From Dielma sp000508965 (lineage in GTDB: Bacteria; Bacillota_I; Bacilli_A; Erysipelotrichales; Erysipelotrichaceae), in assembly GCA_000508965.1 (NCBI GenBank), contig BAHV02000013.1, positions 1 through 6,181 on the forward strand: DNA of 6,181 nucleotides, given 5' to 3'. Below, piece by piece: positions 1-6,155 of this stretch. The translations under genes and the position numbers were made by a program. The notes below the pieces were generated by a model. That model was not told where the DNA came from and ran no database searches. It saw only the letters and a program-made list of their open reading frames with translations. The number at the start of each line of letters is the position of its first letter. Within the stretch, counting starts at the first letter, position 1.

Positions 1-516
1 CATTTCCGTATTCGGACCGCATGGTCCTTCACCAATCTGCCAGAAATTGTGTTCCGTCTTACATATATGTGAAGGATCAACACCCATTTCATTCACCCAG
101 ATATCATAAGCTTCTGTATCGTCAGGATGCACCGTTACATACATTCTTTCCTTTTCAAAACCGATATATTCAGGACTTGTTAAAAAAGTCCAAGCATAAT
201 TAATCGCCTCACGCTTAAAATAATCACCAATAGAGAAATTGCCGAGCATCTCAAAGAACGTATGGTGACGAGCCGTTCTGCCGACATTTTCGATATCATT
301 GGTACGTATTGATTTCTGCGCATTGGTAATCCGATTGTTAGCTGGTTTGATCGTGCCGTCAAAATATTTCTTTAAAGCGGCAACCCCTGAATTGATCCAT
401 AACAATGTAGGATCATTATGCGGCACTAAAGACGCTCCCGGTTCAATCATATGACCGTTACTTTTAAAGTAATCTAAAAACATTTTTCTAATTTCACTGC
501 CGGTTAAATTTTTCAT
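1..516 (-). CDS. alaS: Alanyl-tRNA synthetase, N-terminal part (runs off the left edge)
   Basis: Cytoplasmic class II aminoacyl-tRNA synthetase that charges tRNA-Ala with alanine using ATP. Only the first 172 residues are present, of a family usually near 870-880, so the remaining catalytic domain, the editing domain and the C-Ala domain lie outside the window. Visible AlaRS signatures are the N-terminal TGSEIRKMFLDYF (residues 5-17), the motif 1 region PTLLWINSGVAALKKYF (36-52), the motif 2 region RTARHHTFFEMLGNFSIGDYF (80-100) and GEGPCGPNTEM at the cut end (162-172), close to the GEGPSGPNTEI form I know from Bacillus. The ATG at 516-514 is preceded by a strong AAGGAGG (524-530) with good spacing. 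The gene lies 27 bases downstream of a T-box terminator and is the regulated gene of that leader. No frameshift is seen in the visible part. Confidence 0.97.
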   Translation of the reverse strand, partial: MKNLTGSEIRKMFLDYFKSNGHMIEPGASLVPHNDPTLLWINSGVAALKKYFDGTIKPANNRITNAQKSIRTNDIENVGRTARHHTFFEMLGNFSIGDYFKREAINYAWTFLTSPEYIGFEKERMYVTVHPDDTEAYDIWVNEMGVDPSHICKTEHNFWQIGEGPCGPNTEM

Positions 517-543
517 AAAATTTCCTCCTTTTAATTGAAGCAT

Positions 544-572
544 AAAAAAACGCTCCTGTCGTCCAGGAACGT
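544..572 (-). terminator. Conditional intrinsic terminator of the alaS T-box
   Basis: A nine-base-pair stem, ACGUUCCUG with CAGGAGCGU (572-564 with 558-550), has a GACGA loop and is followed by a run of U (550-544). The 5' half of the stem contains CGUUCCU (571-565). This can instead pair with the AGGA and CG of the T-box core to form the antiterminator, so the two structures exclude each other. When uncharged tRNA-Ala stabilises the antiterminator, transcription continues into alaS, which starts 27 bases further on. The mechanism is known for the family; the pairing is seen directly. Confidence 0.95.
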
Positions 573-751
573 AATAATTACGCGGTACCATCCTGATTCA
601 CAGCAAGGCTGTGCACTTAGTTATCCTTAATTAGCGTAAGGGAACGCGCAAAACTCCAACGCAGCCTTCAAACCTTCACCACACAGGCTCACACCAACCG
701 CCCGCTCTCTTCAGAAGTGTTAATTTTACTCCTCATTTTCATCATTTTGCC
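544..751 (-). promoter_or_regulatory. Alanine-specific T-box riboswitch leader of alaS
   Basis: This leader binds uncharged tRNA-Ala and controls transcription read-through into alaS. The T-box core AGGATGGTACCGCG is at 594-581. Its UGGU bulge can pair with ACCA, the 3' end of a tRNA with discriminator A, as in tRNA-Ala. Stem I spans about 729-648: its base pairs GUAAAA (729-724) with UUUUGC (653-648), and AGAGAGC and GGUUGGUG motifs lie inside. Aligned with the Bacillus tyrS pattern GUGAAC-UAC-AUC-UUUGAG, the string GAAG-GCU-GCG-UUGGAG puts the specifier at 665-663, reading GCU (alanine). A Stem II pseudoknot is plausible: GCGU 647-644 with ACGC 637-634, and CCUU 641-638 with AAGG 628-625. 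Stem III is CACAGC/GCUGUG (613-608 with 604-599). The 5' end is inferred from the promoter, and the pairing is by eye. Confidence 0.95.
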
Positions 752-757
752 TTTGTA

Positions 758-786
758 ATTATAGCATATGAATTTTTATTCTTCAA
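758..786 (-). promoter_or_regulatory. Sigma-A-like promoter for the T-box/alaS transcript
   Basis: A perfect -10 hexamer TATAAT (763-758) lies 17 bases downstream of a -35 hexamer TTGAAG (786-781; four of six match TTGACA). The predicted start is near 751, which puts the complete T-box Stem I within the transcript. The -35 begins only five bases after the stop codon of the AI-2E-family gene, so alaS has its own promoter although the two genes are adjacent. Start-site mapping is the missing evidence. Confidence 0.85.
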
Positions 787-791
787 GCATC

Positions 792-1847
792 TCACCAGAA
801 AATATCTTCCCAGCCGCCGACATTCTGATGAGACGCCGCATGCATATAACTGCGTACTGATATTTGTATAAAACTGGCTAAAATGGGTGAAAGAATTAAA
901 CCGATAACCCCTAACATCGCTTCCCCCAGCAGCAAGCCTAGAAACAGATATAAGGGATGCACATCCATCGCTTTATGAAAGATCAGCGGCTGAATGAAAT
1001 TGGCCTCTATTTGCTGAAGCACCCACACCACGGCAATACATAAAATCGGAAACTGCGTAAAATGCAGATAACCGGCTAATGCAATCAATAAAATGCCGAT
1101 GGTTGCGCCAATATAAGGGAATAAATTTAATAAAGCCAGCAAGCCGGCATATAAGAGACTGTTAGGAAATTTAAACAAAACGAGAATCAGAAAAACACTG
1201 ACAAAAATAAACAGCAGATCGATACAAGTTCCGATAATGTACTGTACAACCACGCTGCTTCCCGTCTTATAAAAGTTAAACCATCGCTGATGATCAACAA
1301 CATATTTTTTAACCATATTCACCCCGGCCTCAAAATCAATACTGATAAAAAAAGCAATCATATAGCTGAGAGTAAAAATAGTGAAGCCGGACACCCCATT
1401 CATCACAAATTTCATGCCAATATCTGTTGAATTGTTGATGAGTGAGCGTTTGAAATCATCATTGAAAACAAAATCAAGCTTATTAGCATTCAGCCAGCTC
1501 GATAATTCGCTCAGCCAGCTTTCTAATGTTGATGAAATCGTTGATAACTCATTAATTAAAACCGGCAGCAGCAACAGCAAGAAGCCAAGAAAACCAATCA
1601 TACAGCCACCGTAGACAATAAACACTGAGGTGCGGTTTGTGAAATACTTGCTTAAGCTCATAATGATCGGCTGCAATGATAAAGCTAAAATTAAGCCATA
1701 CAACAAAGGTTTCAGTGCCAGCAATAAGGTAATCAGCGGATCATACAGACCTACTGCTTTTAAGATCAGCACCAGGATGTATACGCTAAGACAAGCTGGC
1801 AGCCAGCGCATTAAAAGAACGCGCAGCTGATTTACTTTTTCTTTCAT
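792..1847 (-). CDS. AI-2E family (PF01594, formerly DUF20) membrane transporter
   Basis: A polytopic membrane protein of 351 residues, normal length for the family. Hydrophobic segments lie at about 16-34, 38-63, 73-97, 150-170, 198-226, 229-260, 264-279 and 296-330, with a more hydrophilic stretch between (about 98-148), the usual arrangement. Family signatures are LLNLFPYIGATIG (239-251) and the C-terminal QQIEANFIQPLIF (278-290), followed by HPLYLFLGLLLGEAMLGVIGL (297-317). Members are named after E. coli TqsA, linked to autoinducer-2 export, but others act as cation antiporters or are uncharacterised, so the substrate is unknown. In Bacillus the yrrI homologue also sits before alaS (from memory). 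The ATG at 1847 has no good ribosome binding site: the nearest G-rich stretch, GGGG (1858-1855), lies inside a terminator hairpin. An in-frame TGA at 1877-1875 rules out a longer ATG start. The stop is TGA directly after a TGG tryptophan codon. Confidence 0.9.
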   Translation of the reverse strand: MKEKVNQLRVLLMRWLPACLSVYILVLILKAVGLYDPLITLLLALKPLLYGLILALSLQPIIMSLSKYFTNRTSVFIVYGGCMIGFLGFLLLLLPVLINELSTISSTLESWLSELSSWLNANKLDFVFNDDFKRSLINNSTDIGMKFVMNGVSGFTIFTLSYMIAFFISIDFEAGVNMVKKYVVDHQRWFNFYKTGSSVVVQYIIGTCIDLLFIFVSVFLILVLFKFPNSLLYAGLLALLNLFPYIGATIGILLIALAGYLHFTQFPILCIAVVWVLQQIEANFIQPLIFHKAMDVHPLYLFLGLLLGEAMLGVIGLILSPILASFIQISVRSYMHAASHQNVGGWEDIFW

Positions 1848-1849
1848 AG

Positions 1850-1872
1850 AAAAACCCCAACGAATGGGGTTT
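1850..1872 (-). terminator. Intrinsic terminator closing the mnmA-to-small-protein unit
   Basis: An eight-base-pair stem, AAACCCCA with UGGGGUUU (1872-1865 with 1859-1852), has a UUCGU loop, and the U tract runs 1854-1850. It begins inside the TAA stop of the 52-residue gene and ends two bases before the AI-2E-family start codon, filling the whole intergenic gap. The stem is short but G:C-rich and ends in five U, a normal intrinsic terminator. Because it also covers the only SD-like sequence for the next gene, it could alternatively limit translation of that gene. Confidence 0.8.
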
Positions 1873-2029
1873 AGTCAAGATACTCTTGAACTGAATGAAG
1901 ATTTCTCATCATCTGTTTTTTAGCGCGGCGGCCTTTATAGCAAAGCTCATCAATTTCGCTTTCCTTGCAATAACCAACCAAAACACCGATACCGATACCG
2001 CAAAGCAGTGTCATAAGACTTTTATTCAT
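1871..2029 (-). CDS. Small single-pass membrane protein, 52 residues, possibly YrzQ/YtxH-like
   Basis: The ATG at 2029-2027 is preceded by an ideal AAGGAG (2043-2038) with eight-base spacing, and the frame runs to TAA at 1873-1871. Residues 5-20 form a hydrophobic segment with a glycine-zipper pattern (CGIGIGVLVGY, G11, G13, G15, G19). It is followed by an acidic stretch (KESEIDEL, 22-29) and a basic tail (KGRRAKKQMMR, 32-42), so the C-terminus is probably cytoplasmic. Three cysteines occur, at 10, 21 and 30. The GIGIG codons form a short tandem ACCGAT repeat (1985-2000, plus-strand reading). The gene is 46 bases after recD2 with no terminator between, so probably in the same operon, and a terminator directly follows it. 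In Bacillus a small protein, YrzQ (DUF3918), occupies a similar place as I recall; that link rests on position and general character, not on alignment. Function is unknown. Confidence 0.8.
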   Translation of the reverse strand: MNKSLMTLLCGIGIGVLVGYCKESEIDELCYKGRRAKKQMMRNLHSVQEYLD

Positions 2030-2075
2030 AGTAATCACTCCTTATCACTTTTTAGTATGATTGAGTACAATGAAT

Positions 2076-4268
2076 TTATCCAAAATATTCGCGGATTCTT
2101 AATTCCAAAGTCGTATTTCTGATTTTTCTTTCCTGCTGAAGGATCGCTTTTTCAAAAGCCTCCCGTTCACCCAGCAAAACCAGACTTTTTTTGGCTCTGG
2201 TAACACCGGTGTAGATTAAACGGCGCTGCAGCATGATATGGTGTTCATTTAATATCGGCATAATCACAATTGGATATTCACTGCCCTGAGATTTATGAAT
2301 TGAGACACAATAAGCATGTGTCAGCACACTAAAGTTCTCCGGTGTATATTCGACAATAATGCCCTCAAAATCAACAAAGATACGATTTTGATGATTAAAA
2401 TCCTCTTCTGCAGGCACAATTTCCGCAATCCTGCCGATATCCCCATTGTAGACATCATCATCCGGCTGATTCTTCAGCTGTAAGACCTTATCACCTTCCC
2501 GAAAGGTTCGAAAACCTAAACGGATTTCCTTCTTATAGAGCGCCGGCGGGTTGCATAATTTCTGTAAGGCAAGATTTAAACCGTCAATCCCGGATACGCC
2601 GCTGTACATCGGTGCCAGCACTTGAATATCAGTATCGGCATAACCCTTCTCAAAGGCATTGTTGACAATCTTTAAAATCTGATCCTTTACCTGATAATTC
2701 CGGCATTCAAAAAATGCGACGTCATGACCGCTGTCCAATATGGTACAGCAGCCGCGGCGGATTTCGTGTGCCAGTTCAACAACATCGCTGCCCTGACTCT
2801 GCCTGAAGATTTTTTCCAGCCGACATACCTTGAAGCTCTGACTGGCAATCAGATCCTTCAGCACACAGCCGGGACCCACTGAAGGCAGCTGGTCTTCATC
2901 CCCGATCACAAGGATTTTCTTTACCTGTTTGCTGGCCAGCAATAAATTATAGAATAACCATTGATCAACCATAGAAAACTCATCAATAATTAATAGATCC
3001 GCGGTGATTGGTTCCTCTGCATTAACTAAAAACGTATTGCTTTCAAGATCCCATTTCAATAAACGATGAATCGTCGTAGCCTGTACATCACTGCATTCAC
3101 TAAGCCGTTTAGCTGCTCGGCCGGTCGGTGCGCACAAAGCAATATTATTATAGGGGTAATAATTGCGGTACAAGGCAATAATGCCTCTAACAATCGTCGT
3201 TTTTCCAGTACCTGGACCGCCGGTCAATATGGAAAAGGATTCATTAAAAAAATCACGTATAGCCGCTTTCTGTTTATCTTCATAAGTAATCGCAAAATCA
3301 GCTTCAACTTCTTTCAGACGCTCTTCAAGATCATCAGTAATCGCTTCAACCTCATTCACATAAGGAAAGCCTGATAAAAAAGATGCAATCCCCTTCTCAG
3401 CATCATATTGTGTACTGTGATAGATGCGGTTTTCTTCAATGATGATCATACGGTCCATTTTCAGCTGTTCTACATATTCATCAATTTCTTCTGCAGTCAG
3501 CATCAATCCTTCTTTTCGCAGACGCTTGGAAAAAGCAGTCATAAATTCATCATAGTCCAGAAAACTGTTGCCGCTGCTCATGCAGGCATCCAGCAATACA
3601 GACAGCAGCAGTGCCTTTAACCGATAGGGATGATTCTGTTCGAAGCCCAGACTGTAAGCAATTTTATCAGCGGTTTTAAAACCGATGCCGTCAATGTCTT
3701 CAATCATCTGATAGGGATTATTTTTGATAATAGTTGCAGCATCTGCGCCATAAACCACTTCCAGCTTCATGATATTACGGACACCTAAACCAAGCTTGTT
3801 GAAAAATACAATGCTGTCATCAACCTCATCATTCTCGTCGATACCACTAATAATCGATTGAATACGCTTATCGTTTTTCTTTTTAAATAAAGGGATCAGG
3901 ACATCGGGATCTGCCTTGATTTTCTGAATTGCATCATTTCCCAATTCAGCGACAATCATTTCAGCTGTCTTGCGGCCAATACCGGGAAACAGTGCACTAG
4001 AAAAATAACGCACCAAAGAGTCCTCATCCTTAGGTATGACCTTCTCCATGCTTTGCGCAGCAAATTGTACGCCATATTTTTCATGTTCGATATAACTGCC
4101 CTTTAATGAAACAAGCACATCCATCTGCAAAGCAGCAAAGCAGCCGGTCACAATACAGTCTTTCTCATTTAATTCGTGCAGACGAAAACGAGCTACCGTA
4201 AAACCGTTATAATCGCTGCGATAGCGGATCGAAACAAATTTACCGACAATCTCAATAAGTTCTTCCAT
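2076..4268 (-). CDS. recD2: RecD2-type superfamily 1B 5'-3' DNA helicase
   Basis: ATP-dependent helicase of the RecD2 (YrrC) family, which acts outside RecBCD and is linked to DNA repair and replication-fork maintenance in Bacillus and Deinococcus. At 730 residues it is close to the Deinococcus protein and somewhat shorter than the Bacillus one. The N-terminal part holds two helix-hairpin-helix stretches, FPGIGRKTAEMIVAELG (94-110) and IDGIGFKTADKIAYSLG (192-208). The helicase core follows: Walker A GGPGTGKTT (350-358, K356), CAPTGRAAKRLS (379-390), ATTIHRLL (397-404), Walker B LLIIDE (425-430), GDEDQLPSVGPG (456-467), FRQ (488-490), SIHKSQGSEYP (656-666) and YTGVTRAKKSL (686-696). All core motifs are intact. 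The ATG at 4268 has AAGGAGGG (4281-4274) at five-base spacing, and this site overlaps the stop codon of the upstream protease gene, 11 bases away, indicating one transcript and possible coupling. There is no RecB or RecC partner nearby, as expected. Confidence 0.96.
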   Translation of the reverse strand: MEELIEIVGKFVSIRYRSDYNGFTVARFRLHELNEKDCIVTGCFAALQMDVLVSLKGSYIEHEKYGVQFAAQSMEKVIPKDEDSLVRYFSSALFPGIGRKTAEMIVAELGNDAIQKIKADPDVLIPLFKKKNDKRIQSIISGIDENDEVDDSIVFFNKLGLGVRNIMKLEVVYGADAATIIKNNPYQMIEDIDGIGFKTADKIAYSLGFEQNHPYRLKALLLSVLLDACMSSGNSFLDYDEFMTAFSKRLRKEGLMLTAEEIDEYVEQLKMDRMIIIEENRIYHSTQYDAEKGIASFLSGFPYVNEVEAITDDLEERLKEVEADFAITYEDKQKAAIRDFFNESFSILTGGPGTGKTTIVRGIIALYRNYYPYNNIALCAPTGRAAKRLSECSDVQATTIHRLLKWDLESNTFLVNAEEPITADLLIIDEFSMVDQWLFYNLLLASKQVKKILVIGDEDQLPSVGPGCVLKDLIASQSFKVCRLEKIFRQSQGSDVVELAHEIRRGCCTILDSGHDVAFFECRNYQVKDQILKIVNNAFEKGYADTDIQVLAPMYSGVSGIDGLNLALQKLCNPPALYKKEIRLGFRTFREGDKVLQLKNQPDDDVYNGDIGRIAEIVPAEEDFNHQNRIFVDFEGIIVEYTPENFSVLTHAYCVSIHKSQGSEYPIVIMPILNEHHIMLQRRLIYTGVTRAKKSLVLLGEREAFEKAILQQERKIRNTTLELRIREYFG

Positions 4269-4279
4269 CTTCGCCCTCC

Positions 4280-4999
4280 TTATAAAAACATGGCTAAGGT
4301 GCCCAGCAGGTTAACCATAAAATGAAGCATGATACTCGGATAGATTGAATCATTCTGCTCATAGGCAATACACAATATGAAGCCGATACCGGCATATGTC
4401 AGCAAGTACCAGGCATCGGTAAAATTACCCGCCAGTAAAGATGAATAAATATGAATTGAGCCAAACATCAAGCCGCTGATCAACATGGAACAGATAAAGT
4501 TCAGCTTTCCGCGGAAGCAGCGAAAAAAGACACCGCGAAACAAGGTTTCCTCCACAATCGGTGCATAGACGACAGTGATAAAAGCCGTCAGCAGCGGGAT
4601 GGCCTTCATTGACTGATCCAATCCCTCTTGATTCACACTGCTGGCAGTCCCTGACAACAGTGAGGCAATCAAGGAGAAGCCGATATTTGCTAAATATACA
4701 ATGATACATAAAAAGAAAACATTTTTCAGCACTTTACTGAGCGGCGGCAACTTCTTCCAGCTTTCTTTAAACAGCGGAAAAGCTACTATGATTGAAAATA
4801 GGATCATCCAAATATAAAAAGCAAATAAAACCGCGCTTGATGTCTGAATTGCCCAAGGATTAAGCCATAATGTAATACGGGCAGCCAAGCGCGGATAGAA
4901 GTAAGCAAAGCCTACATAGTAATTAAGAATTAACAGCAGACAGCGAAGCGGCGATAAAGGCGCTTTGTCCATCTTTCTGCCTGTCAGTTTAACGGCCAT
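4280..4999 (-). CDS. CPBP family (ABI/Rce1-like) intramembrane glutamic protease
   Basis: A multi-pass membrane protein of 239 residues from the chosen ATG. It carries the three conserved CPBP motifs: EETLFR (E150, E151, R155), FGSIH (F179, H183) and HFMVN (H226, N230), so an active site is present. Hydrophobic stretches lie at roughly 20-35, 55-77, 93-115, 135-150, 167-188, 197-214 and 220-239. Family members cleave substrates inside the membrane or act in bacteriocin immunity and peptide processing; the substrate here cannot be told. The start is uncertain. ATG 4999-4997 lies about eight bases after a weak AGAG and overlaps the mnmA end by 11 bases. TTG at 5005-5003 adds two residues but is too close to that site. 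ATG 4972-4970 would avoid the overlap but has only a weak upstream AGGCAG. The overlap suggests translational coupling to mnmA. No bacteriocin gene is adjacent. Confidence 0.88.
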   Translation of the reverse strand: MAVKLTGRKMDKAPLSPLRCLLLILNYYVGFAYFYPRLAARITLWLNPWAIQTSSAVLFAFYIWMILFSIIVAFPLFKESWKKLPPLSKVLKNVFFLCIIVYLANIGFSLIASLLSGTASSVNQEGLDQSMKAIPLLTAFITVVYAPIVEETLFRGVFFRCFRGKLNFICSMLISGLMFGSIHIYSSLLAGNFTDAWYLLTYAGIGFILCIAYEQNDSIYPSIMLHFMVNLLGTLAMFL

Positions 5000-6143
5000 T
5001 GGCAAGTCTCTTTTCTAAACGGGATGCTAAAGCCTCGCCGTGATAGAACACTTCATCGATCACACCGCCGCCAAGGCAGCACTCGCCCTGATAGAAAACC
5101 GCTTCCTGACCGCATGTAACCGCCTTAACAGCAGGGTCACATTTCACAAATACCGTGGTTTCATCAATAAAACGAATCGTTACCTCATTATCTTTTTGAC
5201 GATAACGAAATTTTGCACTGCATTGAAGCTCACCCTGCGGCTTATTCTTGGCAAACCAATTGACGCCGCTCACCAGACAGCTGTCACTTAACAGCCATTC
5301 ATTCTCATCGCCATTGGCAACGTAAAGAATGTTCTTCTCAACATCCTTGCCAACGACAAAATAAGGGCCGTGGTCACCACCGATTCCCATGCCCCGGCGC
5401 TGACCGATCGTATAGTACAGCACACCCTCATGGCTGCCAACTTTCACTAAGCTGTTTATATCAACAATAATTCCCGGTTTTGCCGGCAGATAGTTCTGCA
5501 GGAATTGTTTAAAATTACGTTCACCAATAAAACAGATACCGGTTGAATCTTTCTTTTTCGCAACCGCCAGCTCCCACTCATCGGCAATCCGCCGCACCTC
5601 TGGCTTTGCTAAATCACCAATTGGAAACAAAGTTTTCGCAAGCGCATGAACCGGTACCTGACATAAGAAATAAGTCTGGTCTTTATTCTCGTCACTTCCC
5701 CGCAATAATTTAGTTTCACCTTCATTGCTGACTCTTGCATAATGGCCGGTTGCCACTAAATCAAAACCTTGATCCATCGCAAATTTGAAGAAAGCATCAA
5801 ATTTTACATATTTATTACAAAGAATATCTGGATTTGGTGTTCTGCCTTTTTTATATTCATCTAAGAATTGAGTAAAGACATTATCCCAGTATTCTTTCAC
5901 AAAATCCACGCGTAAAAGTTCAAGACCCAATCGGTCTGCCACCCGTTTCGCATCCATATAATCCGCTTCCTGAGGACAGACATCGTCCTGAATCGTCGGA
6001 TTTCCTAATATATCATTGTTTGCCAGTGCATCCCAGTTACGCATAAATGCACAAGTAACATCATAACCCTGTTCTTTTAGAATGACAGCCGCTACTGCCG
6101 AATCCACACCGCCGGATAAACCCAGCAATACTTTCTTACCCAT
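4989..6143 (-). CDS. mnmA: tRNA-specific 2-thiouridylase MnmA (TrmU)
   Basis: Cytoplasmic enzyme that uses ATP and sulfur relayed from a cysteine desulfurase to make 2-thiouridine at U34 of tRNA-Lys, -Glu and -Gln, supporting accurate decoding. At 384 residues it is full length (E. coli about 368). It has the PP-loop SGGVDS (residues 10-15), NPDILCNKYVKF with the catalytic cysteine C109, DSTGICFIGER with the persulfide-bearing cysteine C204, YTIGQRRGMGIGG (245-257) and a C-terminal beta-barrel region with KFRYRQ (311-316). The segment between NWD and MDAKRVADRL (about 36-73) is longer than in Bacillus or E. coli, resembling Erysipelotrichia and Mollicutes forms as I recall. Three in-frame starts are possible: GTG 6152, ATG 6149 and ATG 6143. 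I chose ATG 6143 because only it stands six bases from the GAGGTG site. The stop lies inside the start region of the protease gene. It is probably first in, or an internal member of, the operon. Confidence 0.96.
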   Translation of the reverse strand: MGKKVLLGLSGGVDSAVAAVILKEQGYDVTCAFMRNWDALANNDILGNPTIQDDVCPQEADYMDAKRVADRLGLELLRVDFVKEYWDNVFTQFLDEYKKGRTPNPDILCNKYVKFDAFFKFAMDQGFDLVATGHYARVSNEGETKLLRGSDENKDQTYFLCQVPVHALAKTLFPIGDLAKPEVRRIADEWELAVAKKKDSTGICFIGERNFKQFLQNYLPAKPGIIVDINSLVKVGSHEGVLYYTIGQRRGMGIGGDHGPYFVVGKDVEKNILYVANGDENEWLLSDSCLVSGVNWFAKNKPQGELQCSAKFRYRQKDNEVTIRFIDETTVFVKCDPAVKAVTCGQEAVFYQGECCLGGGVIDEVFYHGEALASRLEKRLANGR

Positions 6144-6149
6144 TGTCAT

Positions 6150-6155
6150 CACCTC
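6150..6155 (-). promoter_or_regulatory. Ribosome binding site of mnmA, deciding the start
   Basis: GAGGTG (6155-6150) stands six bases before ATG 6143-6141. The two alternative starts, GTG 6152 and ATG 6149, overlap or touch this site, so neither can be initiated from it. This makes the protein begin MGKKVLLG, matching the short N-terminus usual before the PP-loop in this family. Confidence 0.7.

Noticed and set aside
180..362. A 60-codon minus-strand open frame overlapping alaS, and a 60-codon plus-strand frame at 21-203
   Set aside because: The alaS frame runs unbroken through this region with recognisable class II synthetase motifs. The other frames are by-products.
1985..2000. Short tandem ACCGAT repeat, considered as a phase-variation tract
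   Set aside because: Only two and a half six-base units. The unit is a multiple of three, so slippage would not shift the frame, and it simply encodes the GIGIG of the glycine zipper.
2045..2085. Possible separate promoter for the 52-residue gene (TTGGAT, 18 bases, CATACT)
   Set aside because: The hexamers match consensus at only three and four of six positions, and no terminator follows recD2, so shared transcription is the simpler reading.
1895..2122. A 75-codon plus-strand open frame across the recD2/small-gene junction
   Set aside because: It is antisense to the 52-residue gene and the recD2 end. The minus-strand small gene has a far better ribosome binding site and fits the operon.
3066..3374. 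A 102-codon plus-strand open frame opposite recD2, and similar plus-strand frames at 1381-1614, 1630-1830, 3408-3620 and 5040-5291
   Set aside because: Each lies antisense to a well-supported gene with intact motifs, has low-complexity or biased composition and lacks a convincing ribosome binding site. They are shadows of the coding strand.
4425..4709. A 94-codon minus-strand open frame inside the CPBP protease gene
   Set aside because: It overlaps the catalytic motif region of the protease in another frame, and its sequence resembles no membrane or soluble family I know. The protease frame explains the region.
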